The notes beneath the pieces are model-generated. The model saw nothing but the letters and a program-made list of their open reading frames with translations. It had not been told where the DNA came from and made no database searches. From the NCBI GenBank assembly GCA_019638485.1, contig JAHBTP010000001.1:248001-312000 (forward strand): 64,000 nucleotides of DNA, given 5' to 3'. A program made the position numbers and the translations under genes. Below are positions 7,756 to 16,586 of this stretch, piece by piece. Every line of letters starts with the position of its first letter. Position 1 is the stretch's first letter. The stretch comes from Ferruginibacter sp. (lineage in GTDB: Bacteria; Bacteroidota; Bacteroidia; Chitinophagales; Chitinophagaceae).

Positions 7756-9669
7756 ATGAATTCAAATATTTTAATGAGATTCGTTTTTGTATTTTTTTCA
7801 GTAATTGTCTTTTTAGCTTCCTCCTGTACCGATTTGGGCAGTAAGCATAAGTTGGGTGTAAATATGCCAACAGATGCAGAAAGGCAAATTGATGACATCT
7901 TTCAATCTGCACTTTTGCGCGATGGTCTTTTGATTGATAGTTTTCAATCTATGGTTTCCCGGCTCGATGAACTTCCAACTTCAAAAACAAACTATCTTTC
8001 AAAAATTAACCTTATACGCGCTACCTATTATCGTAGAAACGCATCTTTTGAGCTGGCTAAATCTTACTATAATAAGGCGCTTGAGTACGTGATTTTTGGT
8101 GATTCGCTATTGAGTTATGCCTATGAAGGGCTAGGTATTTCCGAAAAGCATTTGGGAAATTTTTCGGCTTCACTGAAACATTTTCAGCACTCCGTTTCAA
8201 ATGCTGAGAAACGAAATGATACATTCAGGCTGGCAACAGCCTACGCTTCTATAGCCCAACTTTATTTTGAAAAGCAAGATAGTACCGGGGCTAAGGATGC
8301 TATTCAAAAGGTAGTTTCCATATATAAAAATCGCTCGGTGGAGCGACCTTATCTTGTTGCATTGCATACCCTGGCAAATATTGAAGGCCAAAGTGGTAAT
8401 TTTTCTGAAGCCATGGAAATAGATAGAGAAGGAATTGCTCTATCGGAAAAAATTGGTAATGAATACACGAAAATTACATTTCAGGATAACTTGGCAAGAT
8501 GCTATCTCTATTTCTTAAAAGATTACGATAAGGCAAAGCTCTATTTTAATAAAAACCTAGCAGTTGATAAAAAGTTAAATAACCTCAACTGGACTGCCGA
8601 CTCCTATATTAATCTTGCAGAAGTTGCTATTGCACGTAAAAACTTTACAGAAGCCAAGACATACCTTGATAGTGCAATAGATTTAGCCAATAATAGTAAA
8701 CAGATTAACAATACACTAAAAGTTTATTCATCTCTAGTTGGGTTTTTTAAACAGCAGGATGATTATAAAAATGCATTTAACGCACAATTAAAGTTTATAG
8801 ATGCATATAAAAGGTTTTTTAATGAAAAAAGTGAGCAGGCGTTTGTAGCATATAATGTGATCTATGAAACAGAAAAGAAGGAAAAGAAAATAGCTGAGAC
8901 AAAAATGGCTTCTAAGCAGAAGGATATCTGGTTGATAGCTTTGTCAGGTTTCCTCCTTTTAGGCCTGGTTGTGTTTTGGGCTTACAAATTAAAGGTAGGT
9001 AACCGACAAAAGCGCTTATTTATTGAAAATGAATTACTCATGGAACAAGCCCATTCAAGGGCACAGCAAGCACGACTGGAAATTTCTAAAGACTTGCATG
9101 ATAGCCTTGGGGCACAACTTACTTTTATCAATTCAGTTTTAGATAAATTGCGAAAACAAACATCCACTACAGAGTATAGTATCCGGGAAAAAGTTGCTTC
9201 TTTGTATGATTTCTCTGAAAGCTCCATCGCTGAACTGAGAAATATTTTATGGGTTCTTAATTCCGAGGAAATAAGGTTAGGTGATTTGAAAATGAGGTTG
9301 CTTAATTTCATTAAGGCAGCATCAGAAGCAAAAGAAGAAATAAAATTTAATTTTGAATTTCCAATTTTAGATGATATTCATCTGAATTTTAAACAAGCTG
9401 TGCATCTTTACAGAGTTTTTCAGGAAATAGTGAATAATGCAGTAAAATATTCAAAGGCATCATTGATAAATATTGCAATGACACAGGAGGGTAAAAAAAT
9501 TATTATTCAGATTGCTGATAATGGTACAGGATTCGATTATGAAACAGAGAAGAATAAATCTTTTGGGTTGCAAAACATATTTAGTCGAATTGCAGCTATT
9601 AATGGAGAAATTGATTTAAAAACTTCCATAGGGGGAGGTACAGTGTACAACATTCAAATTGTTTTTTAA
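7756..9669 (+). CDS. TPR-containing sensor histidine kinase (NarL-type, HisKA_3)
   Basis: Two-component sensor of the Bacteroidota 'TPR plus kinase' type. From the ATG at 7756 it has 637 residues; the frame opens at a TTG at 7744, but the ATG is better. The N-terminus is a signal segment (FFSVIVFLASSCTD) that looks like a lipobox with Cys. Then come several TPR motifs (about 60-330), a short coiled segment and one transmembrane helix (about 390-410, IWLIALSGFLLLGLVVFW). The kinase core has H448 in KDLHDSLGAQL (phospho-acceptor of the HisKA_3 class), the N box EIVNNAVKYSKAS (~557) and the G boxes IADNGTGFDYE and SFGLQNI. The TPR part would face the periplasm. The response-regulator gene follows after one base. 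Confidence 0.92.
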   Translation: MNSNILMRFVFVFFSVIVFLASSCTDLGSKHKLGVNMPTDAERQIDDIFQSALLRDGLLIDSFQSMVSRLDELPTSKTNYLSKINLIRATYYRRNASFELAKSYYNKALEYVIFGDSLLSYAYEGLGISEKHLGNFSASLKHFQHSVSNAEKRNDTFRLATAYASIAQLYFEKQDSTGAKDAIQKVVSIYKNRSVERPYLVALHTLANIEGQSGNFSEAMEIDREGIALSEKIGNEYTKITFQDNLARCYLYFLKDYDKAKLYFNKNLAVDKKLNNLNWTADSYINLAEVAIARKNFTEAKTYLDSAIDLANNSKQINNTLKVYSSLVGFFKQQDDYKNAFNAQLKFIDAYKRFFNEKSEQAFVAYNVIYETEKKEKKIAETKMASKQKDIWLIALSGFLLLGLVVFWAYKLKVGNRQKRLFIENELLMEQAHSRAQQARLEISKDLHDSLGAQLTFINSVLDKLRKQTSTTEYSIREKVASLYDFSESSIAELRNILWVLNSEEIRLGDLKMRLLNFIKAASEAKEEIKFNFEFPILDDIHLNFKQAVHLYRVFQEIVNNAVKYSKASLINIAMTQEGKKIIIQIADNGTGFDYETEKNKSFGLQNIFSRIAAINGEIDLKTSIGGGTVYNIQIVF

Positions 9670-9670
9670 G

Positions 9671-10318
9671 ATGGTGAAAATAGCCATTGCAGAAGATAAT
9701 GCCCATGCATTAATAACATTGATAGAAAAACTATCCGAGTTTGATGACATCTGTTTGGTGCATCAGGCAGGGAATGGAAGCGAGATATTGCATTTACTGG
9801 AAAGTAATAGTGATATTGATTTGATATTAATGGATATCGAAATGCCGGTCATGAATGGCATTGCAGCCACCGAAAGGATAAAACAAATGTATCCCACAGT
9901 TAAAGTTGTAATAATTACCATTTTTGATAACGATGATTATATCTTCAATGCTATTAAAGCAGGTGCGGATAGTTATATTCTTAAAGATATCAAACCAGAA
10001 AAAATTTATGAAACAATCAAAGACACCCTTCAAGGTGGGGCTGTGATGTCGCCCTCCATTGCCGTTAAAACATTGAGTTTGCTAAAAAATATTCACCTTC
10101 CGGTAACACCCTCCGAAGTTGTTAAAATTGCGCTTACGGAAAGAGAAAGCGAAATTTTAGAACAGTTGAGTAAAGGGTATAGTAATAAGGTAATTGCTGC
10201 ATCACTCTTTATATCACCCTTTACAGTTAAAAGACATATCGAGAATATTTATCAAAAACTTCACGCACATAACCGCATAGACCTTGTAGAGAAAGCAAGA
10301 AAAGGAGGGCTACTTTGA
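9671..10318 (+). CDS. LuxR/NarL-family response regulator
   Basis: Partner of the preceding kinase: its ATG is one base after the kinase stop, so translation is probably coupled. At 215 residues it has a receiver domain with the acidic pair AEDN near the N-terminus, phospho-acceptor D55 in LILMDIEMPVMNG, the switch Thr in VVIITIFDND, and the conserved Lys in SYILKDI. The C-terminal GerE/LuxR helix-turn-helix reads LTERESEILEQLSKGYSNKVIA...SPFTVKRHIENIYQKL (split here for length). A TTG start at 9659 is possible but would overlap the kinase. Targets are unknown; the clpC region and the TauE/SafE gene are simply neighbours. Confidence 0.95.
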   Translation: MVKIAIAEDNAHALITLIEKLSEFDDICLVHQAGNGSEILHLLESNSDIDLILMDIEMPVMNGIAATERIKQMYPTVKVVIITIFDNDDYIFNAIKAGADSYILKDIKPEKIYETIKDTLQGGAVMSPSIAVKTLSLLKNIHLPVTPSEVVKIALTERESEILEQLSKGYSNKVIAASLFISPFTVKRHIENIYQKLHAHNRIDLVEKARKGGLL

Positions 10319-10358
10319 ATATAGTTCTTAAAATGTGTGAGTAGCCATGTGTTATCTT

Positions 10359-11153
10359 TTATATTAGTGAAGCAGAAGGTATAAATAATTTTATCAAAAA
10401 GAAGATACCTAATATAGTAAGTATGATACCATACATTAACGCAAGTTTTGCAGACTTTGTTTTAATGGCCACACCGGCACCGATGTATGAAAAGGGAATG
10501 GAACCGGTAGCAAGTACAAGCGTAATGATCCAGTCTATATGTCCTAAATAAACATGAACGATAGTGCCCGGTATTGCCAAAAACATGGATACTGCTAGAG
10601 AGCATGCAAAAGCGTTTTTAATGGGAAGTTTTAAAATTTTTGCAAATGAAGGAGCTAACAGAAATCCTCCCGAATTAGCGAGTAAGCCGGATACCAATCC
10701 CACAAATGACGCAATCAGGGTTAGTCGTAATTTCCAATAAGACGGTCTAATTAATATGGATGTAGGTTGATTATCGTCTCCTGATTTTTTAGGTGATACA
10801 ATAAAACTTATGCCAAAAACTAAAACTAATATACCCGTTAAAATTAGCAGAGGGAGAGCCCCTGTATATTTGGTTAGGTATGAGCCGATAATGGTAGCAG
10901 GAATTCCGATAAGCACACTCCACAGAACCACTGTATTGTCGAGATAATTTGATTTTCTGTATTTTAAAGATGCAATAAAAGTACCCGGAATAGTGGCAGG
11001 TAGAGGAGCGGCCACAGCAACAAACCCCGGTACACCAACAAGGCTAAGTAGTGGTGTAGCAATTGCACTTCCTCCCTTACCGAATAAACCACCAAGAAAA
11101 CCAACACCTATACCAATCAGGAATATCTCAATATATTGTTGCCATATCATCAT
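10359..11153 (-). CDS. TauE/SafE-family (TSUP) membrane permease
   Basis: Predicted 7-9-helix inner-membrane exporter of the sulfite/organosulfonate family. The N-terminal half carries the family signature GIGVGFLGGLFGKGGSAIATPLL, and the second repeat half has GLVSGLLANSGGFLLAPSF. The frame is open from 11204, but the methionine at 11153 (MMIWQQYIEIF) gives a sensible start right before the first helix; the protein is then 264 residues. A CAAAGATG at 11172-11179 is a one-mismatch reverse copy of the -7 box. The gene stands alone and converges with the response-regulator gene. The true substrate cannot be read from sequence. Confidence 0.9.
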   Translation of the reverse strand: MMIWQQYIEIFLIGIGVGFLGGLFGKGGSAIATPLLSLVGVPGFVAVAAPLPATIPGTFIASLKYRKSNYLDNTVVLWSVLIGIPATIIGSYLTKYTGALPLLILTGILVLVFGISFIVSPKKSGDDNQPTSILIRPSYWKLRLTLIASFVGLVSGLLANSGGFLLAPSFAKILKLPIKNAFACSLAVSMFLAIPGTIVHVYLGHIDWIITLVLATGSIPFSYIGAGVAIKTKSAKLALMYGIILTILGIFFLIKLFIPSASLI

Positions 11154-11315
11154 GAAGCTAAGGTTTAAATGCAAAGATGGCATAAAGCATCTATTGATGC
11201 TCAATTGTTTTGTTAATGTAATAAACTCTGCGTATGCTGATGCCTAATAATATATTTACCACAATTTTTTTTTCAATCATATTTATTTTTGCGGTTATGG
11301 TTAGGAAATGAAATG

Positions 11316-11323
11316 TACTTTTG
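11316..11323 (+). promoter_or_regulatory. Candidate -7 box for cmk (TACTTTTG)
   Basis: TACTTTTG matches TAnnTTTG exactly. A TTTG at 11288-11291 lies upstream with a 24-base gap, slightly long for a -33 element. The predicted transcript start near 11329 gives a leader of about 44 bases to the cmk ATG at 11373. Confidence 0.45.
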
Positions 11324-11372
11324 TATTAGTACAGTATCTTGAATAATGGCTGTGCTTTCTTTCAATGAATAC

Positions 11373-12068
11373 ATGAAAACAACAATTGTTACCATAGATG
11401 GTTGGTCTTCTTGCGGAAAGAGTACGCTGGCACGCCAGTTGGCCGCACGTTTGGGATTTGTATATATTGATAGTGGTGCGATGTATAGGGCTATTACACT
11501 TTATTTTATTAGAAATCATATAGACTGGACAAATGAAGAAGCGGTAGAAAATGCATTGCCAAATATTAATATGCGGTTTGAGCATAATGCGGTATCCGGT
11601 CAGTCTGAAATTTATCTTAATGATGAAAATGTTGAGTATGTAATACGTGACTTAGTGGTTGCTGAAAAAGTAAGTGAAGTAGCTACAATCGCTTCAGTAA
11701 GAAAATATGCTGTTAGACAGCAACAAAAGATGGGAGTTCGGCATAATACGGTTATGGATGGACGTGATATTGGCACAACTGTTTTTCCGGATGCTGCATT
11801 AAAAATTTTTATGACTGCTGATATTTTGGTAAGAATAGAAAGGCGCTTTAAGGAGTTGTATGCAAAAAATCCCAACATTACTATTGAAGAGGTTGCTGCT
11901 AATTTAGAAATGCGTGATTATATTGATTCTCATCGGGAAGTTAGCCCCTTGCGAATGGCAGATGATGCAGTGCTGTTAGATAATACCAGCATGACAATTT
12001 CTGAACAACTGGATTTTGCATTAAAGCTGGTTAAGGAAAGAATTCCTGCAGAAACAACAGGCTTATAA
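11373..12068 (+). CDS. cmk: Cytidylate kinase
   Basis: Phosphorylates CMP/dCMP in pyrimidine nucleotide synthesis. The P-loop is GWSSCGKST (residues 10-18), followed by the family blocks IDSGAMYRAITLYF and VMDGRDIGTTVFPDAALKIFMTA (NMP binding and lid). From the ATG at 11373 the protein is 231 residues, close to the usual bacterial length; the frame extends to 11346 but the extra nine residues would precede the P-loop strand. It stands alone between a divergent permease gene and an S9 peptidase gene. Confidence 0.96.
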   Translation: MKTTIVTIDGWSSCGKSTLARQLAARLGFVYIDSGAMYRAITLYFIRNHIDWTNEEAVENALPNINMRFEHNAVSGQSEIYLNDENVEYVIRDLVVAEKVSEVATIASVRKYAVRQQQKMGVRHNTVMDGRDIGTTVFPDAALKIFMTADILVRIERRFKELYAKNPNITIEEVAANLEMRDYIDSHREVSPLRMADDAVLLDNTSMTISEQLDFALKLVKERIPAETTGL

Positions 12069-12184
12069 CATCCGCACATCCCTTTATATTATTATAATCT
12101 TGTGTAATTTACACCGATGATTTGGTTAGAAATAATTTTTGGCTCTTACCTCATTGGTAAGGCAGGTAGTTTAATTTAGTGATT

Positions 12185-14125
12185 ATGAAAAAGAGCGCTC
12201 TTTTTATTGCTGGAGTTGTTGGTTTTATGATGAGTTACGGTCAAACCGAAAAATATATACCACTACCTGAAAATATGATATTACAAGGAGTGAGTAGCAT
12301 TGATGCACATTTGCCGGACACTGTTAGATCCTATACTGAATTCCGTTCAGCATCATTGGTTGCATGGCATCCAATTAAGCGAAATATGCTGATCACTACA
12401 AGATTTGGAAATACAAATCAATTGCATGAGGTGGGGATAGCAAAAGGAATGCGAAAGCAGCTTACCTTTTTTGAAGAACCGGTTAGGAGCGCCTACTATC
12501 AACCTGTTCAGGGTGATTATTTTATATATTCCCGTGATATGGGGGGCAACGAATTTGCACAATTGTTTAGATATGATATGAATACAGGTAAAAGTACCTT
12601 GCTTACAGATGGTGGGAAAAGCCAAAATGGAGGTGTTGTTTTTAATAAAGCAGGCTCACAAATACTTTATACATCTACCCGAAGAAATGGTACAGACCGT
12701 GATGTGTATATTATGAACCCTATGCAACCTTCCTCCAATAAATTATTGATTGAATTGGAAGGTGGAGGATGGAATGTGGTAGATTGGAAAGCAGACAATA
12801 ATCACGTGCTGTTATCTAAATATGTATCAGCTAACGAATCATCTGTTTGGGAGTTTAGTATATCTACAAAAAAACTAAGCCGAATTATTCCGCTAAAAGA
12901 TGAAAGAGTAATTTATACACCACTGGCATATACAAAAGACAGTAATGCCATTTTTCTTATGACAGATGCTAAAAGTGAATTTGCCCAACCTGTAAGGTTT
13001 AATAGAAATAGTGGTAAAATGGATTTTCTGGTAACAGATAATAAGGGACAAATTACTCAGTATAAACTCACCGAAAACCAACAATATGCTGCCTATGTGG
13101 TGAATGAATCAGGTGTATTTAATTTATATATCCAATATTTAGCAACAAAGCAATCTGAACCGATAGCGGGATTACCATCCGGCATTGTTGGAGGGTTACA
13201 TTGGAGGAAAGATAATCAAACACTCGGCTTTTCATATAGTTCATCACAGGCAGCAGGTGATGTTATGGTGTTTGATCGTGTAAAGAAAAAGGTGGTGAGA
13301 TGGACTGAAAGTGAACTGGGTGGGATGAATTTATCTGCCCTGCCTATTCCTAAATTAATAAGTTGGAAGAGTTTTGATGGATTATCCATTTCAGGATTTT
13401 TGTATAAAGCTCCGGCACGTTTTATCGGGAAGCGACCTGTAATTATTAATATTCATGGTGGGCCGGAGGGACAATCTGTACCGGGTTTTATAGCCAGATC
13501 TAATTATTATCTTAATGAAATGGGTATTTGTATTATTTATCCTAATGTTAGAGGTAGCTCAGGTTTTGGAAAGACATTTCTTGACTTAGATAATGGAATA
13601 AAAAGAGAAAATAGTGTAAAGGATATTGGTGCTTTACTTGATTGGATAGAAAAACAGCCGGACCTTGACGCAAATCGAATAATGATCACCGGTGGAAGCT
13701 ATGGAGGTTATATGACACTTGCATCTGCTTTTCATTATAATGATAGAATAAAATGCGCATTGGATGTGGTAGGAATTAGTCACTTTACTACTTTTCTAAA
13801 AAACACAGAGAGTTATCGGCAAGATTTGAGACGGGTTGAATATGGAGATGAACGAGATGAAGAGATGGCAAAATTTTTTGATGAAATTGCGCCATTAAAT
13901 AATGCGCATAAAATTACTAAACCCATGTTTATTGTGCAGGGAAAGAATGACCCGCGTGTTCCTTATACAGAAGCAGAACAAATGGTGCAGAAAATAAAAG
14001 CCAACGGCGGTGTGGTTTGGTATATGATGGCTAATGATGAGGGTCATGGTTTTGCCAAAAAGAATAATCAGGATTATCAGTTCTATGCTACCATAGCCTT
14101 TATTCGGGAATATCTTCTAAAGTAG
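12185..14125 (+). CDS. S9-family (prolyl oligopeptidase) exported peptidase
   Basis: Serine peptidase with an N-terminal beta-propeller (TolB/WD40-like, about residues 50-390) and a C-terminal alpha/beta-hydrolase domain. The triad is visible: S505 in GGSYGGY, D589 in GKNDPRVP and H621 in NDEGHGF. The N-terminus MKKSALFIAGVVGFMMSYGQ is a signal peptide, so it is exported to the periplasm or outer membrane; the ATG at 12185 is preferred to a GTG at 12179. At 646 residues it has the length expected for DPP-like S9 members. Its last 26 bases overlap the convergent ispH gene. A second S9 peptidase is at the right edge of the window. Confidence 0.93.
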   Translation: MKKSALFIAGVVGFMMSYGQTEKYIPLPENMILQGVSSIDAHLPDTVRSYTEFRSASLVAWHPIKRNMLITTRFGNTNQLHEVGIAKGMRKQLTFFEEPVRSAYYQPVQGDYFIYSRDMGGNEFAQLFRYDMNTGKSTLLTDGGKSQNGGVVFNKAGSQILYTSTRRNGTDRDVYIMNPMQPSSNKLLIELEGGGWNVVDWKADNNHVLLSKYVSANESSVWEFSISTKKLSRIIPLKDERVIYTPLAYTKDSNAIFLMTDAKSEFAQPVRFNRNSGKMDFLVTDNKGQITQYKLTENQQYAAYVVNESGVFNLYIQYLATKQSEPIAGLPSGIVGGLHWRKDNQTLGFSYSSSQAAGDVMVFDRVKKKVVRWTESELGGMNLSALPIPKLISWKSFDGLSISGFLYKAPARFIGKRPVIINIHGGPEGQSVPGFIARSNYYLNEMGICIIYPNVRGSSGFGKTFLDLDNGIKRENSVKDIGALLDWIEKQPDLDANRIMITGGSYGGYMTLASAFHYNDRIKCALDVVGISHFTTFLKNTESYRQDLRRVEYGDERDEEMAKFFDEIAPLNNAHKITKPMFIVQGKNDPRVPYTEAEQMVQKIKANGGVVWYMMANDEGHGFAKKNNQDYQFYATIAFIREYLLK

Positions 14126-15311
14126 TGCCGCAAATTTCTGCAAGCCGAAGAATCACTTTTTCTACAACAGCATCAGGACAAGATGCTCCACTGGTAACGA
14201 GAATCTTTATCGGTGTATTATTGCCTAAAAAGTTTAAAGTTTCTTTCTCAACTTTTTCATGCATATCCCAATGCTTTACCTTTTGGGTCGAAAGCAAATT
14301 GCTTTCATCCCGAATAAAATAAGTAGGTAGTTTTTCTTCACACAATTCTACAAGATGAGATGTGTTGCTACTATTGTAACCACCAACAACAATGGCAAGG
14401 TTAGCAGGTGTTTCAAGCATTCCTTTTACAGATGACTGATTGTCTGTGGTAGCGTAGCACAGCGTGTCGCGGGTGTCTGCAAATCTTTCGTTTATACGTG
14501 CAGGTGGTAGCGCATAATGTTCAGTCATTACTTGACGTAAATAGTCGGCAATTTGTTGTGTGTCTGTGGCAAGCATGGTGGTTTGATTAACTACGCCAAT
14601 GCGTTGTAAATCTTTAATGGGGTCAAAGCCATCGGTGAATCTTCCGGCAAAAACTTCATGAAATGTTTCAACCGGACGCACCCCGGTAATGAATTCTCCC
14701 AATACTATGGCTTCGCTCATATCATTCACTACCACAGTGGCAGTATGCTTTGCTGCATGTGAAAAAGTGGCTCGTGTTTCCTCATGAGTAGGTTTGCCAT
14801 GCACTACAACAGTATATCCCTGTCTGGCAATTTGCTCACTTTTATTCCAAACCCTTTCAACAAACGGGCAAGTAGTATTGTATTTTTCCATAGAAATCCC
14901 CCTGCTTCGTAGTTTCTCTTCAATTGCCAGCGTAGTGCCAAATGCGGGAATAAGCACAATATCATCACTTTGCAGGCTTTCAAAAGATATGAGTTGCTTA
15001 CCTGTTGTATCTTGCAAAAACTTCACGCCATGCGACATCAAGTCAGCATTTACTAAAGGATTATGTATCATTTCACTCAGTAGGAAAATGCGTTTTCCCG
15101 GATTTTTTGAAATAGTTTCAAAAGCAATTTCAATCGCATTTTCCACTCCATAACAAAATCCAAAATGACGAGCTAAGTAAATATGTAGATTCCCCAAATC
15201 AAAAAAAGTAGGTGTGAAATCCTTCTTCATTTTATCACCTGTTCTACGTTGCAGCTTAATAGCAGCAATTAGTTTGCTGCGATACGAAACAGGAATTGTA
15301 AATTGCTTCAT
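14100..15311 (-). CDS. ispH: 4-hydroxy-3-methylbut-2-enyl diphosphate reductase
   Basis: Last enzyme of the MEP isoprenoid pathway, an iron-sulfur protein that makes IPP and DMAPP. The three cluster cysteines are seen in HFGFCYGV, NTTCPFVERV and TSGASCPD. At 403 residues it is the long form of the family, with an N-terminal extension and insertions compared with the ~316-residue proteobacterial enzyme. The 3' end overlaps the S9 peptidase gene by 26 bases, and the 5' end is only 26 bases from the divergent GH13 gene. A perfect reverse -7 box lies 9-16 bases upstream of the ATG. Confidence 0.96.
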   Translation of the reverse strand: MKQFTIPVSYRSKLIAAIKLQRRTGDKMKKDFTPTFFDLGNLHIYLARHFGFCYGVENAIEIAFETISKNPGKRIFLLSEMIHNPLVNADLMSHGVKFLQDTTGKQLISFESLQSDDIVLIPAFGTTLAIEEKLRSRGISMEKYNTTCPFVERVWNKSEQIARQGYTVVVHGKPTHEETRATFSHAAKHTATVVVNDMSEAIVLGEFITGVRPVETFHEVFAGRFTDGFDPIKDLQRIGVVNQTTMLATDTQQIADYLRQVMTEHYALPPARINERFADTRDTLCYATTDNQSSVKGMLETPANLAIVVGGYNSSNTSHLVELCEEKLPTYFIRDESNLLSTQKVKHWDMHEKVEKETLNFLGNNTPIKILVTSGASCPDAVVEKVILRLAEICGTTLEDIPE

Positions 15312-15319
15312 AATTAAGG

Positions 15320-15327
15320 CAAAGTTA
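15320..15327 (-). promoter_or_regulatory. -7 box for ispH, nearly leaderless
   Basis: The reverse complement of 15320-15327 is TAACTTTG, a full TAnnTTTG match. The ispH start codon begins at 15311, so the transcript would carry only a few untranslated bases. No -33 TTG is seen at the usual spacing, which would fall inside the divergent GH13 gene. Confidence 0.45.
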
Positions 15328-15337
15328 CAACCTTGTT

Positions 15338-16579
15338 ATGAAAGAATTTTCTACACCAGTCTTCCTGTCATCTTCAAATATCTATGAAGTTAATATTCGT
15401 CAATATACTCCAGAAGGCACGTTCAGGGCTTTTGCAGCTCATATTCCCAGGTTAAAGGGAATGGGGGTGGAAATATTATGGTTAATGCCTATTCATCCTA
15501 TTGGGAAAATTAATCGAAAAGGTACGTTAGGAAGCTATTATTCAATTGCTCATCACACGGCCCTGAATAGTGAATTTGGTGATGAGGCAGATTTTGATTT
15601 TTTAGTAGATGTAATTCATAAAGCAGGTATGAAAGTTATTCTTGACTGGGTTGCTAATCATGCCGCTTGGGATCATATTTGGACGAAGTTAAATCCCGAT
15701 TTTTTTAAACGTGGTGCGTTTGGATTTGAATCTCCTTTTGATTGGACTGATGTTATTCAGATTGATCATAGTAATATGAAAGAGCGTGATGCGATGATAG
15801 AGGCTATGATGTATTGGGTGGAAGAAAGAGGAATTGATGGGTTTCGTGCAGACTTGGCACATCTTACTCCCTTAGATTTTTGGATAGAAGCTCGGCGTAA
15901 ATGTGATAAAATAAAACCGGGTTTAATTTGGCTGGCCGAATCAGAGAATGAAAATTATACAGAAGCGTTTGATATTACTTTTACCTGGCGCTGGATGCAT
16001 GCTGCCGAACGTGCAATAAAGGAAGAAAATGCGCCAACTACTTTATTCAAGTTTTTGCAGCAGCAGGATTTGCCGGGGCTTCGTTTGTATTTTACTTCCA
16101 ATCATGATGAAAACTCATGGAATGGTACAGAGTGGGAAAAGTATGGTATTTATGCCAGGGCGTTAGCTGTATTTTCTTTTTTGTATAAGGATGCTATTCC
16201 TTTGTTGTATTCAGGACAAGAAATTCCTAATTTCAAACGATTGGCATTTTTTGATAAGGATACATTAAAATGGCATTTCCCTCCTGAATTAGAAGATTTT
16301 TATAAAAAGTTGTATATCATTCGTAAAGAAAGTAATGTTTTTAATTCAGTATCTGAAGTAAAACTTTATCGTCATAATGAACTTTTAATTTACAGTTTGC
16401 ATAGCAATGATAAAATGCTATTAGTAGCGTTACATTTTGGAATTTCAAAAATTAAATTTCAACCGGCTTTATATACCGGAATTGCAGGCAAAGAAATATT
16501 TACCGGTACGCAATGGGTCCCTTCAATAGATCCCGTAGAGTTTTCTCCGGGAGAATTTATGGTTATTTCAACAAAATAA
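15338..16579 (+). CDS. GH13 alpha-amylase-family glycosidase
   Basis: Cytoplasmic (no signal peptide) glycoside hydrolase of the alpha-amylase superfamily, acting on alpha-glucans or maltodextrins. The (beta/alpha)8-barrel regions are clear: region I VILDWVANHAAWD, region II GIDGFRADLAHL with nucleophile D172, the acid/base E201 in WLAESEN, and D257 in TSNHDENS. At 413 residues it is compact, with a small C-terminal beta domain, typical of this Bacteroidota subfamily. It starts 26 bases from ispH on the opposite strand. Substrate specificity cannot be told from sequence alone. Confidence 0.9.
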   Translation: MKEFSTPVFLSSSNIYEVNIRQYTPEGTFRAFAAHIPRLKGMGVEILWLMPIHPIGKINRKGTLGSYYSIAHHTALNSEFGDEADFDFLVDVIHKAGMKVILDWVANHAAWDHIWTKLNPDFFKRGAFGFESPFDWTDVIQIDHSNMKERDAMIEAMMYWVEERGIDGFRADLAHLTPLDFWIEARRKCDKIKPGLIWLAESENENYTEAFDITFTWRWMHAAERAIKEENAPTTLFKFLQQQDLPGLRLYFTSNHDENSWNGTEWEKYGIYARALAVFSFLYKDAIPLLYSGQEIPNFKRLAFFDKDTLKWHFPPELEDFYKKLYIIRKESNVFNSVSEVKLYRHNELLIYSLHSNDKMLLVALHFGISKIKFQPALYTGIAGKEIFTGTQWVPSIDPVEFSPGEFMVISTK

Positions 16580-16586
16580 TAGCCGG

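Noticed and set aside
7559..7912. Minus-strand ORFs of 97-117 codons spanning the clpC end and kinase start
   Set aside because: They are shadows of real genes and of the terminator region, with no start context or family.
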